Part shown: piece after piece, positions 24,683-32,991 of the stretch
How the letters are laid out: each line of letters opens with the position of its first letter
How positions within the stretch are numbered: position 1 is the first letter of the stretch
Assembly: GCA_021108075.1 (NCBI GenBank)
Contig: JAIORP010000090.1
Coordinates: forward strand, 143,828 to 185,064
Direction of reading: 5' to 3'
From: Candidatus Omnitrophota bacterium
GTDB taxonomy: Bacteria; Omnitrophota; Gorgyraeia; Zapsychrales; Zapsychraceae
Length of the DNA stretch: 41,237 bases
The notes under the pieces: generated by a model
What the model was told of the DNA's origin: nothing
Databases searched by the model: none
The model's input: only the letters and a program-made list of their open reading frames with translations
Program-made: the position numbers and the translations under genes

Positions 24683-24793
24683 AAAACGATGCGGAGTTTA
24701 AAAATCACGATATACACAGTAAAAAACGCCTGCCTGCGGGAAGGGATTAACACAGGTGATAGACATCCGTGTTTTTATCGGTGTGGATCCGTG

Positions 24794-24816
24794 CTTACAA
24801 TAATCAATATTGTAAG
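24794..24816 (+). promoter_or_regulatory. Intercistronic hairpin between pyrR and pyrB
   Basis: CTTACAATA and TATTGTAAG are exact complements around ATCAA, within the unusually long 179-nt pyrR-pyrB gap. No T-run follows, so it is not a terminator; it may be a processing or stability element. I see no second PyrR loop here. Confidence 0.4.
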
Positions 24817-24861
24817 ATAACAGCTGAATTTATTGCATTATCGAAAATAAAGGATATTAAT

Positions 24862-25785
24862 ATGGAATGGACAAAACATGATTTATTGGATCTGCATGAC
24901 CTGTCGCGGGCGGAGCTTGAGCTCATTTTAAAAACAGCCAAGTCCTTTAAAGAGGTTTCGTCCCGGGAAGTTAAAAAAGTTCCCGCTCTCCGGGGAAAAA
25001 CAGTTGTCACATTGTTTTTTGAGCCCTCAACCCGGACACGTGTGTCTTTTGAGCTGGCCGCGAAAAGATTGTCCGCGGACACATTGAACATTGCCGCAAG
25101 CGGAAGCTCTCTGTCAAAAGGCGAAACGGTGTTAGATACCGCCTTGAATATCGAAGCGATGAATGTTGACGCGATTATCGTTCGGCATTTCAGCTCGGGC
25201 GTTCCATCTATTTTAGCTGAAAATTTACGGTCATCCGTTATTAATGCGGGTGACGGCTGCCGGGCGCATCCGACACAAGCCTTGTTGGATATGTTTACGA
25301 TTCAGGAAAGATTCGGCCGGATTGAAGGATTGAAAGTCGGGATTGTCGGAGACATCCTGCATTCACGCGTTGCCCGCTCGAATATTCATGGGCTCACCAG
25401 GATGGGGGCGTCCGTGACGGTCTGCGGCCCATCGACATTGATGCCCATTGGCATTGAAAAGCTCGGAGTGAACGTGAATTATAATCTGGATGATGTGATT
25501 CAAGAAAGTGATGTTATTATGCTGTTACGCATTCAAAAAGAAAGACAACAGGAAAAGTATCTGCCGTCTATCCGTGAATACGCAAAAGTCTTTGGTATTC
25601 GTCAGCAGCGATTACAAAAAGCAAAGAAACGTGTCCTTATCATGCATCCCGGGCCGACCAACAGGGGCGTCGAGCTTACAGCCGATATCGCCGATGGCGA
25701 GCATTCGGTCATTTTGGAGCAGGTGACAAATGGTGTCGCGATCCGTATGGCCATTTTATACCTGCTCCTGGGAACAAAAAAATAG
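24862..25785 (+). CDS. pyrB: Aspartate carbamoyltransferase catalytic subunit
   Basis: Condenses carbamoyl phosphate with aspartate. The 307 residues have the carbamoyl-phosphate signature FEPSTRTRVSFELAAKRL, SLSKGETVLDT, the RAHPTQALLDM block, VGDILHSRVARSN and MHPGPTNRGVE. I chose ATG 24862 because AAGGA is 7 nt upstream and homologues begin at this point; the frame is open further left but without a ribosome site. No pyrI regulatory-subunit gene is nearby, consistent with the Bacillus-type unregulated enzyme. pyrC follows 85 nt downstream. Confidence 0.95.
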   Translation: MEWTKHDLLDLHDLSRAELELILKTAKSFKEVSSREVKKVPALRGKTVVTLFFEPSTRTRVSFELAAKRLSADTLNIAASGSSLSKGETVLDTALNIEAMNVDAIIVRHFSSGVPSILAENLRSSVINAGDGCRAHPTQALLDMFTIQERFGRIEGLKVGIVGDILHSRVARSNIHGLTRMGASVTVCGPSTLMPIGIEKLGVNVNYNLDDVIQESDVIMLLRIQKERQQEKYLPSIREYAKVFGIRQQRLQKAKKRVLIMHPGPTNRGVELTADIADGEHSVILEQVTNGVAIRMAILYLLLGTKK

Positions 25786-25870
25786 TTATGAACCCATGTC
25801 TGTTTCTTGTGACGGATCATATATAATTTAGAGAAGAGACATGTCAGAATAAATCAGACAGGAGAACGAT

Positions 25871-27166
25871 ATGTCATTATTGATAAAAAACGCAAAAATT
25901 GTTGGTCCGGACAAAATTGCTTTGAAGGCACAAAACATTTTAATCGAAAAGGGAATGATAAAGGAAATAACCGGGGAAGAGTGTCCGTCCAATATTAAAA
26001 CAATAGACGCCAGAGGGTGTTATGTCGTTCCCGGATTTATTGACCTGCATGTTCATTTCAGGGAGCCGGGGCGGGAAGACAAAGAAACCATTGAGACGGG
26101 CAGCAAAGCGGCTGTCAAAGGGGGCTTTACCACGGTTTTATGTATGCCAAACACCACACCGGTTATTGATAATAAATTGATCGTTGAAGGGATTATGAAA
26201 GAGGCCAGGAGAGTGGGCCTGCTGAACGTTATTCCCGTTGGTGCCATTACAAAAGGACAAAAAGGTGAAGAACTTTCTGATCTTTTTGAATTAAAAGAAG
26301 CGGGTTGCCTGGCGGTTTCAGAAGATGGCGCGACGGTTCAGAATTCCAACCTGATGAGGCTGGCGATGGATTATTGTAAAATGACAGGTTTGTTTGTAAT
26401 GGACCATTGTCAGGACGGTTTTTTAAGCCAGGGGGGCGTCATGAACGAAGGGTATCATTCCACTGTTTTGGGCATGAAAGGTGATCCGGGGATTTCTGAA
26501 ACAGTTGTGGTCGCGAGAGATATCGAGTTGTCGCGTTATTTGAACGCCCCGATTCATCTCGTTCATATGAGTTTAAAGCGCTCGATGGAATTGATCCAGC
26601 AAGCTAAAAAGCAGGGGATCCAGGTAACAGCAGAGGCCTGTCCGCATCATTTTTCTTTGAGCGATGACATGGTCGCATCTTTTAATACATCATTTAAAGT
26701 CAATCCACCGCTCAGGTCAAAGGAAGATGTTAGCGCCATCAAAAAGGCGATTAAAGACGGCGTTATTGATTGCATCTCAACAGATCACGCGCCGCATACC
26801 AGAGAGGATAAAGAGCAGGATTTTGATCATGCGCCATTCGGTATGATTGGTTTAGAAACCGCATTAGGGGTGACTGTTTCCGAACTTGTTTTGCAGGATT
26901 ACTTAACATGGCCGCAACTTGTCCAGCGTATGTCTCTTAAACCGGCTGAATTGCTGCAGTTAGACAATAAAGGAAAAATTAAAGAAGGTTTTGACGCGGA
27001 CATCACGATTATCGATCCAGAAGCTGAGTGGGAAGTCCGGGCGGAGGATTTTGTTTCAAAGTCGTCCAATTCTCCATTTATTGGTCGAACATTGAAATCA
27101 AAAGTGAAGTATACGATTTACGGCGGCAAGGTTGTTTATCAATGTTATACCAAGTCCATTAATTAA
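25871..27166 (+). CDS. pyrC: Dihydroorotase
   Basis: The 431-residue zinc amidohydrolase closes the dihydroorotate ring. Motifs are DLHVHFREPGREDKETIETG (metal-binding HxH), GGFTTVLCMPNTTP, EDGATVQNS, HLVHMS, AEACPHHFSL and DCISTDHAPHTREDK, all as in the long type of dihydroorotase fused or paired with PyrB in many bacteria. The last residues, Y-T-K-S-I-N, and the TAA stop are encoded by the left end of a MITE-like repeat inserted at 27147. The native C-terminus has therefore been replaced, but only after the final strand (YTIYGGKVVYQ). Confidence 0.95.
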   Translation: MSLLIKNAKIVGPDKIALKAQNILIEKGMIKEITGEECPSNIKTIDARGCYVVPGFIDLHVHFREPGREDKETIETGSKAAVKGGFTTVLCMPNTTPVIDNKLIVEGIMKEARRVGLLNVIPVGAITKGQKGEELSDLFELKEAGCLAVSEDGATVQNSNLMRLAMDYCKMTGLFVMDHCQDGFLSQGGVMNEGYHSTVLGMKGDPGISETVVVARDIELSRYLNAPIHLVHMSLKRSMELIQQAKKQGIQVTAEACPHHFSLSDDMVASFNTSFKVNPPLRSKEDVSAIKKAIKDGVIDCISTDHAPHTREDKEQDFDHAPFGMIGLETALGVTVSELVLQDYLTWPQLVQRMSLKPAELLQLDNKGKIKEGFDADITIIDPEAEWEVRAEDFVSKSSNSPFIGRTLKSKVKYTIYGGKVVYQCYTKSIN

Positions 27167-27251
27167 TTGTTCTATTTCAATTTTGATATTCTCGCTAAAA
27201 CGTCGAGAAAAGCAGAATTGGTTTTGGTAATCATTTAATGGAGTTGGTATT
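27147..27251 (+). repeat. MITE-like palindromic repeat, copy 2 (105 bp)
   Basis: Same length and orientation as copy 1 and nearly the same sequence. The ends TACCAAGTCCATTAA and TTAATGGAGTTGGTA are inverted with one mismatch, and the inner hairpin TTCTCG-CTAAAACGT-CGAGAA is present. Its first 20 bp are read as the last codons of pyrC. Confidence 0.87.
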
Positions 27252-27568
27252 AATAGTTATTAACACCTATTCACAGGATGTTCACATCGCGTGAATTCCG
27301 GGGATACTGAGTTAAAAATTGTTGGTATATAATAATATACATAAAATTGAATATTATAAACAAAGTGTAATTAATGGGTTTATCCACATTTTTGTTTGAG
27401 TTGTTCACTGCTAAAAAGATCGATGGAGCGGGAAATAACGACATGCGTGCAAACAAAAATAGATGTCTTTATGCTGGCGGTTGGCATGGTCAATGACCAC
27501 GTTACGAATTGTTTTCGCTACAAGGAAATCAAACGACTTTGAGCGGTCGGTTTTGAAAGGAGAACGGC
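27252..27568. other. Intergenic region with DnaA-box-like sites and an AT-rich tract
   Basis: About 317 bp without a gene. TTATCCACA (27380-27388) is a perfect DnaA-box 9-mer; TTATTAACA (27257-27265) and CTATTCACA (27267-27275) differ by one base. A very AT-rich tract (about 27310-27375, TATATAATAATATACAT) lies between them. The neighbours are not replication genes, so this may be coincidence. AAAGGAG for the next gene lies at its right end. Confidence 0.3.
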
Positions 27569-28024
27569 ATGTCTGATCAGAAAAAAACCGTGTCTGTCAT
27601 TGGAGGGCATAATTGCAATGAGGATGTGGGCGGTTTGGCGGAAAAAGTTGGTAAAATAATAGCCGAAGCGGGTTGTGTGCTTGTTTGTGGCGGTCTTGGT
27701 GGAGTGATGGAGGCCGCATCCCGTGGGGCCCGGTCCGCTGGCGGACTGACCATCGGTCTTTTACCCGGTAAAGACAAACAAGAGGCCAATCCGTATATTG
27801 ATATCGCTTTACCAACGTCGATTGGTTTTGCGCGGAATGTTATGGTGGCCTGTTCTGCGGATATCATTGTGGCCTTACCGGGCAGCCATGGAACACTTTG
27901 CGAAATATCCTATGGTCTGGTGTATAAACGGCCGGTCATTGATTTGGGAAACTGGAACAGGACGGGCATGATCGCGATTGATTCAATTGAGGATCTGGGG
28001 GATAAACTTGAAGAATTGGTATAA
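27569..28024 (+). CDS. TIGR00725-type SLOG/LOG-like nucleotide-binding protein
   Basis: 151 residues with a Rossmann-like fold: VSVIGGHNCNED at the start, CVLVCGGLGGVMEAASRGA (a glycine-rich GGxxGxM loop), GLTIGLLPG, FARNVMVACSADIIVALPGSHGTLCEI and RPVIDLG. These match the small proteins formerly called 'possible lysine decarboxylase'. The complete PGGxGTxxE motif of cytokinin-activating LOG phosphoribohydrolases is only partly met (PGSHGTLCEI), so LOG activity is doubtful. AAAGGAG precedes the ATG. No functional link to the pyr genes is evident. Confidence 0.85.
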   Translation: MSDQKKTVSVIGGHNCNEDVGGLAEKVGKIIAEAGCVLVCGGLGGVMEAASRGARSAGGLTIGLLPGKDKQEANPYIDIALPTSIGFARNVMVACSADIIVALPGSHGTLCEISYGLVYKRPVIDLGNWNRTGMIAIDSIEDLGDKLEELV

Positions 28025-28043
28025 ATGAAATGGCCGGTATGTT

Positions 28044-28076
28044 ATACCAATTCCATTAATTAATGGATTTGGTATT
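28044..28076 (+). repeat. Short MITE derivative, terminal repeats only (33 bp)
   Basis: TACCAATTCCATTAA and TTAATGGATTTGGTA are joined directly with no interior, giving a 33-bp near-perfect palindrome including the flanking AT/TT. It lies 20 nt after the preceding stop codon and could fold as a 3' hairpin of that mRNA. Confidence 0.82.
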
Positions 28077-28236
28077 AGTTCCGTCATTTTTGTTTTTCAG
28101 GCAGAAAGGGTTTCTTGAAGATGACTGGAATCAAGAGGCCCGCCGTGGTGCTTGTTTGGTTGTTTTAAAGCCGAGAGCCGGCTTTTCCGGCAGCGTTCAG
28201 CCGGATTAACGCGTATTGAGAAAAGGCGAAGGTCTG

Positions 28237-29964
28237 ATGGTTTTTCAAGGAAAAACGTTAATAATTTTTCGAAACAGCATTTTGGTTTTATCTTTTTTTG
28301 TTGTTGGCTTCGGATTATATTCTCATGTTCTGCGGGGTGAATTTGTCTCGGATGACTTTATTACGATCGTTCATAACCCGGCCATTAAAGATGTCACCGC
28401 GATTAAGGATATCTGGTGTGCGTTTAATACTCGTTTCCTCGTAGGGTGGTCGTTTGCCTGGAACTATCATTTTCATCAATTAGATGTATGGGGATATCAT
28501 CTGATCAATGTCTGGATCCACATCTTCAATACATTGCTTGTTTTTGTTTTTGCCTGTTGGACATTAGGGCTTGTAAAAAAAGACCGGTTATTGCCGGACC
28601 CGCTTGTCCCCTCTGTGGCCTACTTTTCCGCCTTAATTTTTTTAACGCACCCCATCCAGACGCAGGGAGTGTCCTATATCACACAGCGGGCTGTATTGCT
28701 CGGTACGTTTTTCTACCTGGCAACCCTGGTCAGTTATATTTGTTACCGACGGTCCGGGAATATCCTGTTTATGGCCCTCTCCTTTTTGATGATGCTGATG
28801 GGCATCATTTGCAAAGAGATCGTGGCAACCTTGCCCGTAGTGATTTTATTGTATGAGGTCTGCTTCTTTCGAAAAAAGCAGGATTCAATCAAAAGACTTA
28901 TCCGTTATCTTTTGCCCTATATGGCCGGTTTGGCGTTGTTAGTAATATTGTTTAAGTTAGACCAGCCCGGTTCTGTTTTACAGCTGAACAGCGACGTGAG
29001 CCATAAGACATTCAGCTGGCAGTATTTTTTGACAGAGATCAATGTCTTAAGAACATATCTTAGATTGATCGTTTTCCCCGCCGGTCAAAACCATCATCAT
29101 GATTACCCGCTCGTCATGAAAGTGTTTGAATGGCGGACGCTCTTTTCGGTTTTGCTGCTAGGTGGTCTTGTCTGGCTTGCCGTGGCCTGTTTCAAGAAAC
29201 ACAAGCTGGTGACTTTCTGCATCGGCTGGTTTTTTATTACAACATCTGTTGAGCTGATGACGGTTAGTTTTGTTCAACGTAAAATGATGGAAGAGCATTG
29301 GCTGTACTTGCCGATGGTCGGGGTGTCTTTTTTGCCGGCATATCTTCTCGCCCGTGGCATAAAAACCATGCGGGTTTACCGGGTGGTCATGACGGGCGCC
29401 ATCGTCATTTTATGTTTTTTATCTTATCAGCGGAACTATGTCTGGCAGACAGAAATTGCTTTTTGGCTGGATGTTTATAAGAAGTCTCCCCGGCACATCG
29501 CGTCTTTTATCGGACTGGGGCAGTCCTATCAGCACAAGGATCAATTGCGTCAGGCCGAAAAGGTCTACCAGGAAGCCCTGCAATTTCATCCGCGCTCAAA
29601 AGTGATCTTAAATAATCTGGGAGTCGTTCTGGCTAAGCGGGGCAAGGAAGACCACGCGGTGAAAGTTTTTCATCAGATTATTGAAATAAGTCCGACGTTT
29701 ATGAATCCATATAACAATATCGCGTTTATTTATTATAACCAGCGGGAATATGAAAAAGCGATCGTGTATTACCGCCAGTATCTCAATGTCAAGGATTATA
29801 ATCCCCGGGCGTATGAATATTACGGTAAAAGTTTGGTCGCTGTTCATGCTTATCCGGACGCGATGCGGCCCTTGAAGAAGGCGTTAAAATTATATGAGCG
29901 GAACAAGGACAGCCGGAAGGTTGAGGAAATAAAAAAATTGTTGTCGAGCATTCCCTGGGATTAG
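28237..29964 (+). CDS. Membrane protein with glycosyltransferase-like N-terminus and C-terminal TPRs
   Basis: About 575 residues. An N-terminal helix is followed by a periplasmic loop FVSDDFITIVHNPAIKD, an acidic DD motif as in PMT/ArnT-type (GT-C) glycosyltransferases and DUF1736-type O-mannosyltransferases. About ten membrane segments run to residue 410. Four tetratricopeptide repeats fill about 420-560 (ASFIGLGQSYQHKDQLRQAE..., NLGVVLAKRGKEDHAVKVF..., NIAFIYYNQREYEKAIVYY...). Such TPR-GT-C proteins probably glycosylate exported proteins from lipid-linked sugars; the substrate is unknown. I chose ATG 28237 over TTG 28216. The secreted Cys-rich proteins upstream are possible targets, by inference only. 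Confidence 0.75.
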   Translation: MVFQGKTLIIFRNSILVLSFFVVGFGLYSHVLRGEFVSDDFITIVHNPAIKDVTAIKDIWCAFNTRFLVGWSFAWNYHFHQLDVWGYHLINVWIHIFNTLLVFVFACWTLGLVKKDRLLPDPLVPSVAYFSALIFLTHPIQTQGVSYITQRAVLLGTFFYLATLVSYICYRRSGNILFMALSFLMMLMGIICKEIVATLPVVILLYEVCFFRKKQDSIKRLIRYLLPYMAGLALLVILFKLDQPGSVLQLNSDVSHKTFSWQYFLTEINVLRTYLRLIVFPAGQNHHHDYPLVMKVFEWRTLFSVLLLGGLVWLAVACFKKHKLVTFCIGWFFITTSVELMTVSFVQRKMMEEHWLYLPMVGVSFLPAYLLARGIKTMRVYRVVMTGAIVILCFLSYQRNYVWQTEIAFWLDVYKKSPRHIASFIGLGQSYQHKDQLRQAEKVYQEALQFHPRSKVILNNLGVVLAKRGKEDHAVKVFHQIIEISPTFMNPYNNIAFIYYNQREYEKAIVYYRQYLNVKDYNPRAYEYYGKSLVAVHAYPDAMRPLKKALKLYERNKDSRKVEEIKKLLSSIPWD

Positions 29965-30019
29965 TCCGTCCTGGAAAAAAAGTGAAAAAAGATTGCGAGG
30001 ATAACAGATGAATGACTTA

Positions 30020-30096
30020 ATACCAAATCCGCTCACTTCAGCCCGAATAGGCAAAGGCCGGCAAAATGACATTTTCAGAGTTGACCCCTGAGCGGA
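30020..30096 (+). repeat. Degenerate repeat-like hairpin before the pyrK operon
   Basis: AATACCAAATCC matches one end of the MITE-like family, but the rest does not. TCCGCTCA (30028-30035) and TGAGCGGA (30089-30096) are exact complements about 53 nt apart. It may be a remnant of an inserted element; the right arm lies in the spacer of the next promoter. Confidence 0.35.
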
Positions 30097-30109
30097 ACTC
30101 ATGTAAAAT
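30081..30109 (+). promoter_or_regulatory. Promoter of the methyltransferase-pyrK-pyrD-pyrF operon
   Basis: TTGACC, 17-bp spacer, TAAAAT; start expected near 30116, 38 nt before ATG 30154. No PyrR-binding loop fits in so short a leader, so this second pyr unit seems not to be controlled like the first. Confidence 0.65.
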
Positions 30110-30153
30110 GGGGCAATTCTTTAGTTTAGAAAATGGTTAAAAACAGGGGAAAA

Positions 30154-30837
30154 ATGAAAAAAAGAATCAAAATCGACAGCGTGATTGTTTTTTTATGCGT
30201 GATTGCGACCGGGATTTTCTGCGTGAATAAGCGGATCTATTTTATCATTCCTCCTGTTGATAATGCCTTAGATTTTTTGGGCGTTTTGTGCCTGTTGAAG
30301 GGCGTTTTGCTCAGGATGATGGGACGGGGGTATAAAAAGAAATTATCAAAAAAAAGCGCGGACTTAGTGACGAGTGGCTTGTATCAAGTGACGCGCAATC
30401 CGATGTATTTGGGAAGTTTTTACATCGGGGCCGGTTTTGTTTTTATGGTCTGGCCGTGGTGGTCGTTCCCTTTGTTTGTCTACCTGTTTTATATCCGGTT
30501 TAAGATTCAGGTTGAAAAAGAGGAGTCTTATTTAAGCAAGCGTTTTGGCCAGGCCTACAAAGAGTACTGCGAAACAACACCGCGTATTTTTCCGGACATT
30601 CAAGGCCTGAAAAAGGTGAATTTGCAGGAAGTTGTCGATTGGAAAGTCGCTTTTAGCACAAAGGAGAAAAGAGGTTTGTTTTTTTTGCCTTTGTTCGCGG
30701 TCCTGCTTGAGACCGCTCAGGAACAATCGGTCTTTGGGACCATTGATATCGGCGCAACCCTGGATGTGTGGTTGAGCGGTTTAATCTTTTTTATTATCTG
30801 GTTTTTGTTTATTTATTTCTATTACAACACAAAATAA
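30154..30837 (+). CDS. Isoprenylcysteine carboxyl methyltransferase-family membrane protein
   Basis: 227 residues from ATG 30154, which is preceded by AGGGG (an ATG at 30133 is less well placed). The core LVTSGLYQVTRNPMYLGSF...RFKIQVEKEESYLSKRFGQAYKEYCETTPRIFP is the ICMT/PEMT domain that binds SAM in the membrane. Similar proteins methylate phospholipids, isoprenylcysteine or unknown acceptors; in bacteria the substrate is usually not known. An extra C-terminal part of about 75 residues ends in a helix (GLIFFIIWFLFIYFYY). It overlaps the pyrK start by 1 nt (TAATG), a tight coupling with no clear metabolic reason. Confidence 0.8.
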   Translation: MKKRIKIDSVIVFLCVIATGIFCVNKRIYFIIPPVDNALDFLGVLCLLKGVLLRMMGRGYKKKLSKKSADLVTSGLYQVTRNPMYLGSFYIGAGFVFMVWPWWSFPLFVYLFYIRFKIQVEKEESYLSKRFGQAYKEYCETTPRIFPDIQGLKKVNLQEVVDWKVAFSTKEKRGLFFLPLFAVLLETAQEQSVFGTIDIGATLDVWLSGLIFFIIWFLFIYFYYNTK

Positions 30838-31607
30838 TGTCTGAACTGCGTAATATCTATAAAATTATTTCTAATAAAAAAGTTTGTCCTCGTTTTTACC
30901 ATCTTAAAATCGAGGCTCCGAAACTTGTTAAGAATGTTCGTCCGGGTCAATTTATTCATATCCGCGTTCGGGACTCGGTTGAGCCTTTTTTCCGCCGGCC
31001 CTTTTGTGTCTACCGGGCGCAGGATTCGATCGATATTTTATATGAAGTCGTCGGTAAAGGCACAGCCTTGCTGTCCGCAAAAAAGAAAAATGATCAGCTG
31101 GATATTTTAGGGCCGTTGGGGAACACGTTTTCCATGCCGCCTGAGGGTGTGCAAACCGTTGTGATGATCGCGGGCGGAATCGGTGTCGCGCCGTTTCTGT
31201 TTTTGACGGACCAATTAAAGACGCGCCCGGTTCATTTGATTTTACTTTATGGCGGACGGACAAAAGAGCACATTTTTTCTTTAGCTCCGTTTAAAAAGAA
31301 CGGCTGCAAAATTTATACAGCGACAGATGACGGTTCGGTCGGGGTGCGGGGGCGCGTGTCTGAATTGTTTTTTCATGTTCCCAAAGATTCCCGAGGAACA
31401 TGGATTTACACGTGCGGGCCAAAACCGATGATGGCGTCGGCTCAACAATTTGCGCAGGAACATCAAATCAATGGAGAAGCGTCCTGTGAGGAAGTGATGG
31501 CCTGTGGCCTCGGGGCGTGCCTTGGTTGCGCGACCAAAACAAAAGAGGGATATAAAACAGTTTGTTATGACGGTCCGGTTTTTGATTTGAACGAATTGGT
31601 TTTTTGA
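30837..31607 (+). CDS. pyrK: Dihydroorotate dehydrogenase B, electron transfer subunit
   Basis: FAD/[2Fe-2S] protein that passes electrons from PyrD to NAD+. 256 residues: the FAD domain with RPFCVYR (54-60), the NAD-binding GGIGVAPFLFL (113-123) and TCGPKPMM (192-199). The iron-sulphur ligands C223-x4-C228-x2-C231-x11-C243 end in CYDGPVF, as in PyrK. I chose ATG 30837, which overlaps the preceding stop; a longer frame to the left only reads the upstream gene out of frame. pyrD is two genes downstream rather than adjacent. Confidence 0.94.
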   Translation: MSELRNIYKIISNKKVCPRFYHLKIEAPKLVKNVRPGQFIHIRVRDSVEPFFRRPFCVYRAQDSIDILYEVVGKGTALLSAKKKNDQLDILGPLGNTFSMPPEGVQTVVMIAGGIGVAPFLFLTDQLKTRPVHLILLYGGRTKEHIFSLAPFKKNGCKIYTATDDGSVGVRGRVSELFFHVPKDSRGTWIYTCGPKPMMASAQQFAQEHQINGEASCEEVMACGLGACLGCATKTKEGYKTVCYDGPVFDLNELVF

Positions 31608-31625
31608 ACACAAAGGAGTTGAGCC

Positions 31626-31988
31626 ATGCATATTTATTTTGTTTATATTCTGATCGGTTTGTTTACGGGTTTTATCAGTGGATGTGTTGGCATTGGCGGA
31701 GGGGCGGTCATGGTCCCGATATTTGTCCTTTTATTCGGGCTCTCACAGCACCAGGCCCAGGGAACATCCTTAGCGGTTATGGCTTTACCTATATTCTGGC
31801 TGGCGGCATGGCGTTATTATTCGGAGGGAAATGTGGATGTGTCTATGGCGATCTTTGTCGCGATCGGACTTGTTTTTGGGGCTTTGTTGGGCGCGAACAC
31901 TGTCCAGGGAGTTCAACCCGTTGTCTTGCGGCGTATCTTTGCTGTTGTCTTGATTCTTGTTGCCATAAAAATGTTATTAATTAAATAG
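31626..31988 (+). CDS. Half-size TauE/SafE-like membrane permease
   Basis: Only 120 residues, with four membrane segments. The opening LIGLFTGFISGCVGIGGGAVMVPIF and the AQGTSLAVM segment are the N-terminal signature of TauE/SafE sulfite/anion exporters, normally about 250 residues and made of two such halves. A half-length form may work as a homodimer. AAAGGAG lies 7 nt before the ATG. It is wedged between pyrK and pyrD with gaps of 18 and 13 nt, so it is translated from the pyr message. A transport role for a pyrimidine intermediate is conceivable but unsupported. Confidence 0.83.
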   Translation: MHIYFVYILIGLFTGFISGCVGIGGGAVMVPIFVLLFGLSQHQAQGTSLAVMALPIFWLAAWRYYSEGNVDVSMAIFVAIGLVFGALLGANTVQGVQPVVLRRIFAVVLILVAIKMLLIK

Positions 31989-32001
31989 GACAATCAAATA
32001 A

Positions 32002-32910
32002 ATGAATTTAAATGTATCCATCGGATCGATCGTCTTTGACAATCCTGTAACGGTTGCCTCCGGGACGTTTTCCGCCGCTGAAAAATTTTACGGGTTAAAA
32101 GGTTGGAAAAGGCTCGGGGCCATTGTTCCAAAGACGATCACATTGCACGCGCGGGAAGGTAATCCTCCTCCACGGATCTGGGAAACTCCGGCGGGTATGA
32201 TCAACGCGATCGGTCTTGAAAATGCCGGCACAAAAGCATTTATCACGGATAAATTGCCGGGCCTGGCGAGCATCGGCCGTCCCTTGATCATCAGTGTTCT
32301 GGGGTACTCTGTTGAAGAGTTTCAATCCATTGTGGAATTATTGGCGGGTTCGCCTGAGATCGTCGCCATTGAATTAAATTTGTCCTGTCCGAACTTAAAA
32401 CAAAAGAAACTTGTCGCTCAGGACCCGCAAGCCGCTCAGCAGATTGTTGCAGCGGTCAAGCGGATCAGCTCGAAACCGATGATCGCGAAGTTGTCGCCGA
32501 ATGTGACCGATATTACGGAAATTGCTCAAGCTGTTGAGGCCGCCGGCGCGGATGCCATCAGCCTGGTGAATACCTTCAGCGCCATGGCGATCGACATTCA
32601 TAAGCAAAAACCTGTCCTGGGCAATATAACCGGAGGTCTGAGCGGGCCAGCGATCAGGCCGATTGCGGTTTGCATGGTGTATCAAACATATAAAAAAGTG
32701 AATATTCCCATCATTGGTATGGGTGGGATTATGACGGCCGGGGATGCCATTGAATTTATTCTCGCAGGAGCGACAATGGTCGCTGTCGGAACAGCAAATT
32801 TCATCCAGCCGCAAGTTCCGCTGGATGTTTTAAACGGTATCAGGCAATATATGAAGGACCGGAAAATAGCGGATGTGAAGGATTTGATCGGCGCGGCTCA
32901 TCGAGCGTGA
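32002..32910 (+). CDS. pyrD: Dihydroorotate dehydrogenase B, catalytic subunit
   Basis: 302-residue FMN enzyme of class 1B, which works with PyrK to oxidise dihydroorotate to orotate. Recognisable are VTVASGTFSAAEKF, KTITLHAREGNPPPR, NAIGLENAG, IELNLSCPNLKQKK (Cys129 as the likely base), VNTFSAMAID, GGLSGPAIRP and IIGMGGIMTAGDAIEFILAGATMVAVGT. Length is typical. It lies between the TauE-like gene (13 nt) and pyrF (81 nt) and completes the pyr cluster. Confidence 0.95.
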   Translation: MNLNVSIGSIVFDNPVTVASGTFSAAEKFYGLKGWKRLGAIVPKTITLHAREGNPPPRIWETPAGMINAIGLENAGTKAFITDKLPGLASIGRPLIISVLGYSVEEFQSIVELLAGSPEIVAIELNLSCPNLKQKKLVAQDPQAAQQIVAAVKRISSKPMIAKLSPNVTDITEIAQAVEAAGADAISLVNTFSAMAIDIHKQKPVLGNITGGLSGPAIRPIAVCMVYQTYKKVNIPIIGMGGIMTAGDAIEFILAGATMVAVGTANFIQPQVPLDVLNGIRQYMKDRKIADVKDLIGAAHRA

Positions 32911-32991
32911 TCGGACCCGGACCGTGCCTGCCGCAGTCGGGAACAATCCGGGGGAATAATATATGGATACATTGTATAAGGACGAAACAGG

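Noticed and set aside
24769..24861. 31-residue N-terminal extension of PyrB
   Set aside because: The extension has no ribosome site and no homology; ATG 24862 has AAGGA at good spacing.
27167..27568. Replication origin
   Set aside because: Only one perfect DnaA box, and no dnaA, dnaN, gidA or similar genes nearby; kept only as a low-interest observation.
31604..31984. Overlapping open frame on the same strand as the TauE-like gene
   Set aside because: Composition (Cys/Trp/Gly-rich, no pattern) and overlap with a recognisable transporter in another frame mark it as a shadow.
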